57,581 nt of DNA, taken from assembly GCA_937889545.1 (NCBI GenBank), contig CALAOT010000046.1, positions 1 through 57,581 of the forward strand, written 5' to 3'. How positions within the stretch are numbered: position 1 is the stretch's first letter; each line of letters begins with the position of its first letter. Source of the stretch: an uncultured Opitutaceae bacterium. Its GTDB lineage: Bacteria; Verrucomicrobiota; Verrucomicrobiia; Opitutales; Opitutaceae. Below the pieces are notes generated by a model. The model did not search any database. It saw only the letters and a program-made list of their open reading frames with translations, and was not told the origin of the DNA. Position numbers and translations under genes: made by a program. Below, piece after piece: positions 52,051 to 57,581 of the stretch.

Positions 52051-53394
52051 TCAGCGGGTCCGCTCCCCCCGGGTCCTCGCGCCCGGCAGGACTATGTTGA
52101 GCGCCAGCGCGGTGAGCCCGCCCGCCGACACGCCCGACGCGAACAACGTCTGCATGATCGGGTGCAGGGTCTGCACCCACGCGGTCTGGGAGGCCGTCCC
52201 GAGCCCGATTCCGAGCGACAATGCGACGATGAGCCCGTCCCGGTGGGTGAGGCCGTCCAGCATGATCAGGCGCAGCCCGGCGACTGCGACCAGGCCGAAG
52301 AGCAGGATCGCCATCCCTCCAAGCACCGGCTGCGGCATCGCGGTCACCCATTGGCTGACCGCCGGGAAGAGCCCCAGCAGAACGAGGATCGCAGCCATCC
52401 ATTTCCCGATGTGGCGGCTCGCAACCCCGGTGATCTGGATCACGCCGTTGTTCTGCGCATACGTCGTGCTCGGAAACGAGCCTATGAACCCGGAGATGGC
52501 GCACGTGATCCCGTCCGAAAGCACCCCGCCCCGCAGCCGGGCCCAGTAGGCCGGCCCCTCGGTCTCGAGCCCGGAGAGCTGCGAGGTCGCGGTCATGTCG
52601 CCAAGGGCCTCGAGGAGCGTGGCGACATAGATGAACGCAAAGGGAACCACGAACTTCCATTGGAAGGCCGCCCCGTGCGGGAGGATTCGCGGCACCATCA
52701 TCAATGGGTCTCCTTCCCCGGCGGGGCGGTGGAGCCATCCGAAGAACCCGCAGGTCAGGTAGCCGGCCAGCACCCCGAGAAGGATGCTCGCAAGCCTGGC
52801 CCTCGTTCCGCCGACCGATTGGGCGAGGAGGACGACCGCGATCACCACGGCTGCTATCGCCACTCCCGCCCATACAGGCGCATTCGCGGCGACCGGAGCG
52901 ATGATGCCCGGCGTCGCCTCCGGAATGATCGAGAGGCCTATCAGCAGCACAACGATCCCGGACACGAGCGGCGTGAAGACTCGCCTCAGCCTGGAAAGGA
53001 ATGGGACGAAGAGGAAAAGCACCGGGACGCATGCGAGCGACATCCCGAACATGAGCGGAAGCCCTCCGGCCCTGCCGGCGTTGATGAGCGGCTGGAGGAA
53101 CGCGAAGCTCGTGCCCCCGACGCTCAGCAGGCCGGAGCCCACGATTCCGAACTTCGCCGTCTGAAGGAACGTTCCCAATCCGGCCGCGACGAGCGCCATG
53201 CTCACCAGGTACGAGGCGTCCGAAGGGGCAAAGTGAAGCGCATGCGACAGGATGAGCGCGGGGGTCACGACTCCGACGACCATCGCGGCGACCTGCTGAA
53301 GGCTTACGAGGATCGCCGGCCCGAGCGGCAGGTGGTCCTCGGGACCGTAGACCAGCAGGCTCAGGGGTTTGGCGGTCGGCGGGGTCTCCTCCAT
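52051..53394 (-). CDS. NCS2-family purine/xanthine permease
   Basis: This 447-aa inner-membrane protein has about 14 helices and NCS2 motifs: GPAILVSLQQVAAMVVGVVT, SVGGTSFAFLQPL near TM3, FKVVPFAF-type helix text and SGFIGSFPSTTYAQNNGVI. It probably brings in xanthine, uric acid or another purine by proton symport. It faces the amidohydrolase gene and is likely the uptake part of the purine-salvage group. Confidence 0.93.
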   Translation of the reverse strand: MEETPPTAKPLSLLVYGPEDHLPLGPAILVSLQQVAAMVVGVVTPALILSHALHFAPSDASYLVSMALVAAGLGTFLQTAKFGIVGSGLLSVGGTSFAFLQPLINAGRAGGLPLMFGMSLACVPVLFLFVPFLSRLRRVFTPLVSGIVVLLIGLSIIPEATPGIIAPVAANAPVWAGVAIAAVVIAVVLLAQSVGGTRARLASILLGVLAGYLTCGFFGWLHRPAGEGDPLMMVPRILPHGAAFQWKFVVPFAFIYVATLLEALGDMTATSQLSGLETEGPAYWARLRGGVLSDGITCAISGFIGSFPSTTYAQNNGVIQITGVASRHIGKWMAAILVLLGLFPAVSQWVTAMPQPVLGGMAILLFGLVAVAGLRLIMLDGLTHRDGLIVALSLGIGLGTASQTAWVQTLHPIMQTLFASGVSAGGLTALALNIVLPGARTRGERTR

Positions 53395-53471
53395 AAGGTC
53401 CAGCGTCAGCGCGTCCCCTGTCAGTTGCCGGTTGCGGACGATCGGAGCCTGGGCATCCTGCGCAATTTGGT

Positions 53472-54584
53472 ATGCGCATTGGAAAAATCGAGACCATTTC
53501 CAGCCTTTTTCTCTCGCCGCTCGCGGGCTACACGAACCTGCCGATGCGGCTCACGCTGCGCGAGCTCGGGGGGCTGGGCTGGGCCACGACGGACCTCGTG
53601 AACGCACGCTCGCTCATCGAGCGCAATCCGGCCGCGCTCAAGCTGGTGGAATCGTGCGCGGGCGACAGGCCGCTGGCGATACAGCTCTTCGGAAGCGTTC
53701 CCGATGAGATGCGCGACGCCGCAGTCCTGTGCGAGGACATGGGCGCGCAGGCGGTCGACATCAACATGGGATGCCCGGTGAGGAAGGTGACGCAGGTCGG
53801 CGGGGGCTCGGCGATGATGACGGAGCTCGGGAAGACCGCGGGGCTTGTCCGCGGGATGGTCGGGGCGATCGGGATTCCCGTGACCGCGAAGATGCGCCTA
53901 GGCTGGGATTCGGAGAATATCACGGCCCCCTACCTCGCAAAGGCGCTCGAGGATGCGGGAGTCGCCGCAGTCTTCGTCCACGGGCGAACGCGCGCCCAGG
54001 GTTTCTCGGGGACGGTGAACCTTGCGGGGATTCGCGCCGTCGTCGGCGCTGTGCGGTCGGTCCCCGTCATCGGCAACGGCGACGTCACGACCCCAGGGGC
54101 CGCCCGGCACATGATCGCCGAGACCGGATGCGCGGGCGTGAGCATCGGGCGCGGCGCGTTCTATGATCCCTGGATCTTCCGCAGGACGGATCATCTCCTT
54201 CGGACCGGGGTGCTCCTGCCGGAACCCGGCTTCGGCGAGCGAATCCGGGTCATGAGGCTCCATTTCGACCGGTACTGCGAGTTCTACGGCGAAGACCGCG
54301 GGGCGAGGCTCTTCCGGAAGGTCGCGCCCTGGTACGCGAGGCGTTTCGGACCCGCGAAGGCGTTCAAGCAGGGGATCCTCGCGATCGAGTCCAAGGCCGA
54401 CTTCGAGGCCGTGATCTCGGGGTACGTTGCGTGGCGCGCCGCCTTTTGCGACCCGTCGGGCGAGCTGCTTCCGAAATACCGCCCGGCTCCGATGTCGCCC
54501 TCGTTCCTCGGCGGCGATGACAATGCCGGCGTGTTCGCCCGCGATGGAATCCCGGTGCCGCGGGGCCCGGTCGAGACCTGGTGA
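53472..54584 (+). CDS. tRNA-dihydrouridine synthase (DusB-like)
   Basis: This 370-aa FMN enzyme reduces uridines in tRNA. It has LSPLAGYTNLPMRLTLRELG at the N-terminus, DINMGCPVRKVTQVGGGSAM with the catalytic Cys, VTAKMRLGWD and VFVHGRTRAQGFSG. GIGNGD-like VIGNGDVTTP and SIGRGAFYDPWIF complete the flavin and RNA sites. Length and motifs fit DusB more than DusA or DusC. The C-terminal 40 residues are an extra tail. It is divergent from the purine permease. Confidence 0.93.
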   Translation: MRIGKIETISSLFLSPLAGYTNLPMRLTLRELGGLGWATTDLVNARSLIERNPAALKLVESCAGDRPLAIQLFGSVPDEMRDAAVLCEDMGAQAVDINMGCPVRKVTQVGGGSAMMTELGKTAGLVRGMVGAIGIPVTAKMRLGWDSENITAPYLAKALEDAGVAAVFVHGRTRAQGFSGTVNLAGIRAVVGAVRSVPVIGNGDVTTPGAARHMIAETGCAGVSIGRGAFYDPWIFRRTDHLLRTGVLLPEPGFGERIRVMRLHFDRYCEFYGEDRGARLFRKVAPWYARRFGPAKAFKQGILAIESKADFEAVISGYVAWRAAFCDPSGELLPKYRPAPMSPSFLGGDDNAGVFARDGIPVPRGPVETW

Positions 54585-54611
54585 GCCGCCGCGAGGCGGC
54601 TCCGTGACCCG

Positions 54612-55943
54612 TCAATAATTCTTCGAGACCTCGGCGCCCGTATAGTCCTTGAAATAGATGACCTTCTTGCCGGGGTCGATGCGTTCAAAGGCTATGCCGA
54701 GCCCGCTGTCCACGACCTGGCCCTCGCGCACGATCGTGCCGTTGATGAGGGCCCTCGAAGGAGCCCCCTGAAAGACACCGCCGATGGTGGCGCCTGCGAC
54801 AAACGCCCGGAATGCGGCGCTCGCGGCCATCGCGGCGTCGATCGGGGTGCTGCTCACCTTGACGTCGTTGGTGATGGCGGAATCGGCCATCACCGTCTCA
54901 ACGACGTTGGCCCCCGGGTTTGGAGTCGGCGTCGGCACCTGACCGGGCGTCACCTCGTCCGCCTTTGCCTGCTCCTGGCCTTTTTCGGCAAGCTCGTCCG
55001 GCAACGCGCCCTTGGGCTGGCCGTCCGGCAGCTTCATACTGGAGGGCGCCACCGGCTTGGCGATCGCCGGCAGCCTGATCTTCATGACCGGAGACGGGGC
55101 TGGGAAGAATATCCTGTAACTGTAGAAGCCGCCCACCCCGATGGCGATCACGACAACGGTGAGGCCCACCTTTGCCAACGGCCCAAGCGCGGGCCGTTTT
55201 CGCAAGACCGCCGCCGTCTTCCCCGGCTTCGCAACCACCGGTTTGCCTCCCACCTTCGGCAGGCCTTCCGTTCCCGGGACATGGGTGCCTTTGGATCCCG
55301 ACAGGTCTGGCGCCGTTGAAAGTGAAAGACGCGGCATCGATCCCGGAGGCCCCGGAGGTTCCGCAACCGATCCCGGGGGCGGAGGTGGCGGGGCGGCCAG
55401 GATCGACATCGGCGGCATGGACTGCGAACGATGGCCGGGAATGGGAAAGGGCGGGGCGGCCCCCCCGCTCACGGGAAGGGGCGGGAGCGGTGGAGAGGCG
55501 GATGAGGGCGGCAGGGGTGGAGAGGAGGACTGCCGCGGCAAGGCTGGAGAGGAGGACGACGGGGGCAGGGGCGGCGGGGGCGCCCCCTTATACTCCTGGG
55601 GAGGATACTGCGCCACGGTGATCTTGGGCCGCAGCTTGAATTTCGGCAGATCCTCCGACTCGGGATCGGCGGCCGCGACTGGCTCCGGAAGCGGGAAACC
55701 CCCGGAGGGGGGGGCGGGCGGCGGAACGGGCGGCTCCGCGACTGCAATGTCGGGAACGGCCTGCGTCAACGCTGCGTCGGGAAGGTTCAATCGCGCCTTC
55801 AGGCGTAGCCGGCCGATCCCCTCCCCCTGGCCGGCTCCCGGCGCGGGAGCGGGCTGCAGCGTGCCAGTCTCCGGCTCAGCCGCCGGCCCTGCCGGCGGTG
55901 GCGGGCGCGGTTTTAGGCGAAGCGGTTGGGGCTCGTCGCTCAT
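54612..55943 (-). CDS. Proline-rich membrane-anchored hypothetical protein
   Basis: This 443-aa protein has a long Pro/Ser/Ala-rich N-terminal half (for example LPPSSSSPALPRQSSSPPLP), one membrane helix at about residues 258-278 and a C-terminal domain of about 160 residues. That domain has a conserved-looking core: DAAMAASAAFRAFVAGATIG, then INGTIVREGQVVDSGLGIAF and YFKDYTGAEV. The C-terminal part probably lies outside the cytoplasm. I do not recognise a family; it resembles conserved Opitutus-type hypotheticals. A tRNA modification gene and a small lipoprotein gene flank it. Confidence 0.78.
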   Translation of the reverse strand: MSDEPQPLRLKPRPPPPAGPAAEPETGTLQPAPAPGAGQGEGIGRLRLKARLNLPDAALTQAVPDIAVAEPPVPPPAPPSGGFPLPEPVAAADPESEDLPKFKLRPKITVAQYPPQEYKGAPPPPLPPSSSSPALPRQSSSPPLPPSSASPPLPPLPVSGGAAPPFPIPGHRSQSMPPMSILAAPPPPPPGSVAEPPGPPGSMPRLSLSTAPDLSGSKGTHVPGTEGLPKVGGKPVVAKPGKTAAVLRKRPALGPLAKVGLTVVVIAIGVGGFYSYRIFFPAPSPVMKIRLPAIAKPVAPSSMKLPDGQPKGALPDELAEKGQEQAKADEVTPGQVPTPTPNPGANVVETVMADSAITNDVKVSSTPIDAAMAASAAFRAFVAGATIGGVFQGAPSRALINGTIVREGQVVDSGLGIAFERIDPGKKVIYFKDYTGAEVSKNY

Positions 55944-56035
55944 TTAGCGTAGAAGAACACCTTACCGAGCGAGACGAAACCAAAAAGATTCACTCGCGGT
56001 CTACGCGGCAAACCCCACCCTTCTCTGACTGCACT

Positions 56036-56308
56036 ATGAAACGCCTTGTTCTGCTCACGCTGGCCGCCACGCTGCTCCTCGCAAGTTCCGCCTGCCACAT
56101 ATTCTCCAAGAAGAAGAATCCGGTGGCCCCGAAGCAAAGCCCGACCTTTGCGACGGAAGTCGAGAAGGATTTCATGCACCGCTGGATCGACAAGCGGGCA
56201 AACGAACTTGTTATCCAGGGCAAGTCGTCCGCCGACGCCCGGACTCAGGCCGCCGCCGAATTCAAGCTGAAGTTCAGCTACACCGACGCGGCCCAGCAGG
56301 CGAAGTGA
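56036..56308 (+). CDS. Small lipoprotein
   Basis: This 90-aa protein has a lipoprotein signal (LLLASSAC) and a short helical part (EVEKDFMHRWIDKRANELVIQGKSS is its core; residues about 42-66). The ATG at 56036 starts the signal peptide; a longer frame upstream overlaps the divergent gene. It ends next to the convergent FKBP gene. I do not recognise the family. Confidence 0.75.
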   Translation: MKRLVLLTLAATLLLASSACHIFSKKKNPVAPKQSPTFATEVEKDFMHRWIDKRANELVIQGKSSADARTQAAAEFKLKFSYTDAAQQAK

Positions 56309-56779
56309 TCAGGCGTCCTTCTTGATGCCAAGCACCTCGATCTCAAAGACAAGCGTCGCATAGCCTGGAACCTTGGGCGGGCTGCCTTTGCGGCCGTAGG
56401 CAAGTTCAGCCGGGATGATCACGAGCCATTTGTCGCCCGGCCGCATCAATTGCAGTATCTGGTCCCAGCCCTCGATCACATAGCCGCGGGCAACCCGGAA
56501 CGTGAACGGGTGCTTGTCGTCATGGTTTTGGTCGAACACCTTGCCGTTGAGCAATTTACCAACGTAGTGAACCATCACCATGTCGCCCGGCTGCAGGAGG
56601 GGCCCCTTGCCCTCATCCTCTATTATGTAGCGGATACCCGTATTCGATATCCTGGCCTGCGGCCACTTCTTTTCGACGAATTCGAGATCCTCCAGGGACA
56701 GCTTTTCGCGCTGGGCGTGAAGAACCACCGGAGCGGATGCCAGGGCGCAGATGGCGGCGATGATCCGGAGGGGTTGCAT
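56309..56779 (-). CDS. FKBP-type peptidyl-prolyl isomerase, exported
   Basis: This 156-aa protein has a signal peptide (cleavage near VVLHAQ) and an FKBP domain: PGDMVMVHYVGKLLNGKVFD, VIEGWDQILQLMRPGDKWLV, IPAELAYGRKGSPPKVPGYA and LVFEIEVL. It should speed proline isomerisation of periplasmic proteins. Its stop is directly adjacent to the convergent lipoprotein stop, and its start lies six bases from the uracil-DNA glycosylase stop, so those two genes form an operon. Confidence 0.95.
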   Translation of the reverse strand: MQPLRIIAAICALASAPVVLHAQREKLSLEDLEFVEKKWPQARISNTGIRYIIEDEGKGPLLQPGDMVMVHYVGKLLNGKVFDQNHDDKHPFTFRVARGYVIEGWDQILQLMRPGDKWLVIIPAELAYGRKGSPPKVPGYATLVFEIEVLGIKKDA

Positions 56780-56785
56780 GCCCGA

Positions 56786-57418
56786 CTACCCTGCAAGGCC
56801 GGACGCCTGCGTCAAGAAACGAGCGGTGACGGCGGGATGCGCCGCAATGAGGCCGAGCCCGTGGGCTAGCAGCGTCCTGCCGGGCTCCATCCGGTGCCAG
56901 GGCGATGCTCCCGAGGGATGAGGGAGAGGGATGCAATCCGCGTCGCGCCCGGAAAGGCTCACGCGAAAGCTTCTTCCGACATGCTCCTTGAGCGGCGCCG
57001 GCCCAAGGTAACGCTCGATCGCAAGCTTTCCGACGGGAATCACGAGCGCAGGCCGGAGAAGCTCGTACTCGAGCTCCAGCCAAGGCGCGCAGGCGTCGAT
57101 CTCGCCGGGCGATGGCACGCGGTCACCTCCCTTGGGAAGCTTTCCGGGAAAGCAGCGGCAAATGGCTGCAAAATACATCCGGTCGCGGACGTCATCCTCG
57201 CTCCAGCCGAGGGCTCCGGAGAACCACTTGAAGAGCGTCTTGCCGGCCGTCCATGCGAAAGGCCGTCCCAGCAGGGGCTCCCTGTCTCCGGGAGCCTGGC
57301 CGACGAGCATGATCCTGCTCTCAACCGGCCGGCCGACGACGACCGGCTTGTGCATCCGGGGGCAACGGTCGCATTTGAGTAGCGCCGCCAGATGTCTCTT
57401 GATGGCCGGTGCGGGCAT
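56786..57418 (-). CDS. Uracil-DNA glycosylase family protein (Fe-S type)
   Basis: This 210-aa enzyme of the UDG superfamily has the motif VGQAPGDREPLLGRPF (catalytic loop) and LPHPSGASPWHR, the second active-site loop. Cysteines C16, C19, C87/C89 and C110 can form the Fe-S cluster typical of family 4/5-type enzymes. It removes uracil or other damaged bases. The gene starts just inside the terminator of the RNA-binding-protein gene to its right. Confidence 0.88.
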   Translation of the reverse strand: MPAPAIKRHLAALLKCDRCPRMHKPVVVGRPVESRIMLVGQAPGDREPLLGRPFAWTAGKTLFKWFSGALGWSEDDVRDRMYFAAICRCFPGKLPKGGDRVPSPGEIDACAPWLELEYELLRPALVIPVGKLAIERYLGPAPLKEHVGRSFRVSLSGRDADCIPLPHPSGASPWHRMEPGRTLLAHGLGLIAAHPAVTARFLTQASGLAG

Positions 57419-57421
57419 GGC

Positions 57422-57457
57422 AAAAAAAAGGATGGAGGCCCGTTGGGGCCCCCATCC
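57422..57457 (-). terminator. Rho-independent terminator of the RNA-binding-protein gene
   Basis: A stem of GGATGG/CCATCC and GGCCC/GGGCC with one mismatch and a four-base loop is followed, leftward, by eight T (57429-57422). It lies between the RNA-binding-protein stop and the glycosylase start codon. Confidence 0.8.
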
Positions 57458-57484
57458 CTTGCAAATTTGCGCAGTGCGCCCCGT

Positions 57485-57555
57485 TTAGTAACGGCGCTCG
57501 CCGCGGTCGCTGCGACCGCCGCCACCGCCGCCGCCGCCGAAGCCGCGGCCACCGC
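57485..57555 (-). CDS. Glycine-rich RNA-binding protein, 3' end only
   Basis: The minus strand encodes the tail GGRGFGGGGGGGGRSDRGERRY followed by TAA, the glycine-rich end typical of bacterial RRM cold-inducible RNA-binding proteins. The rest of the gene is cut off by the contig end: bases from 57556 on are adapter sequence, not genome. The RRM itself is not visible, so the assignment rests on the tail and the terminator. Confidence 0.65.
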
Positions 57556-57581
57556 AGATCGGAAGAGCACACGTCTGAACT
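57556..57581. other. Illumina TruSeq adapter sequence at the contig end
   Basis: The final 26 bases begin AGATCGGAAGAGCACACGTC and match the TruSeq read-1 adapter exactly as far as they go. This is untrimmed library adapter, so the right edge is an assembly artefact and should be removed. Confidence 0.97.

Noticed and set aside
57040..57572. Minus-strand frames reaching the contig end
   Set aside because: They start within adapter sequence and lie over the glycosylase gene.
1..57581. CRISPR array, tRNA, rRNA, complete insertion sequence or prophage
   Set aside because: No regularly spaced repeats, no cloverleaf or rRNA segments recognised by eye, and no transposase, integrase or phage structural gene. 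Absence of tRNA cannot be fully excluded without a tRNA search.

Overview
The window looks like one contig of a high-GC Gram-negative chromosome. An outer membrane is implied by a TolC/MFP/RND pump, a TonB-dependent receptor, lipoproteins and a PEP-CTERM surface protein. A stand-alone SWIB-domain protein, the PEP-CTERM repeat protein, class III ribonucleotide reductase and several conserved hypotheticals suggest Verrucomicrobiota, probably Opitutia. That is inference from family memory, not a search. No rRNA, tRNA, CRISPR array or intact insertion sequence was seen. The last 26 bases are Illumina TruSeq adapter, so the right edge is an assembly end, not biology.

Layout, left to right. 1-2302: 3' end of an NRAMP metal transporter, an MgtE-N/CBS protein and a small membrane protein. 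2444-11867: a lipoprotein glycosidase-like protein, then a leftward tolC-MFP-RND efflux operon flanked by DUF2892/DUF6132-like membrane proteins and faced by a divergent ArsR regulator with an inverted repeat. 11929-14612: an ICMT-like methyltransferase, a small membrane protein and a B12-binding radical SAM protein. 14613-18015: an anaerobic ribonucleotide reductase operon behind two phased NrdR-box-like sites; the glycyl-radical domain is encoded by a separate 67-codon gene between nrdD and nrdG. 18100-26193: a leftward kdpABC operon whose usual KdpD/KdpE regulators are replaced by a response regulator with Asp-to-Glu at the phosphorylation site, a universal stress protein, a membrane-anchored Ser/Thr kinase, what looks like the debris of a histidine kinase, and an intact KdpE.

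26325-33750: a TonB receptor, DUF1697 protein, mobile mystery protein A/B pair (HTH plus Fic with His-to-Gln in its motif), EamA transporter, PPK2-type polyphosphate phosphotransferase and SWIB protein. 33861-38736: an asymmetric heterodimeric ABC exporter, a secreted hypothetical and two tandem Lys-rich microprotein genes. 38904-44116: a 1610-aa PEP-CTERM repeat protein translationally coupled to a small upstream gene. 44322-47331: a zone with four broken genes (ABC-2 permease, membrane protein, two hsp20) around intact terC and DCC genes.

47625-53394: a purine-salvage group (adenine deaminase, MalY-like PLP enzyme, 8-oxoguanine-deaminase-like amidohydrolase, NCS2 permease). 53472-57555: dihydrouridine synthase, a proline-rich membrane protein, a lipoprotein, FKBP isomerase, uracil-DNA glycosylase and the 3' end of a glycine-rich RNA-binding protein.

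The most unusual parts are the rewired kdp regulatory cluster and the split class III reductase.
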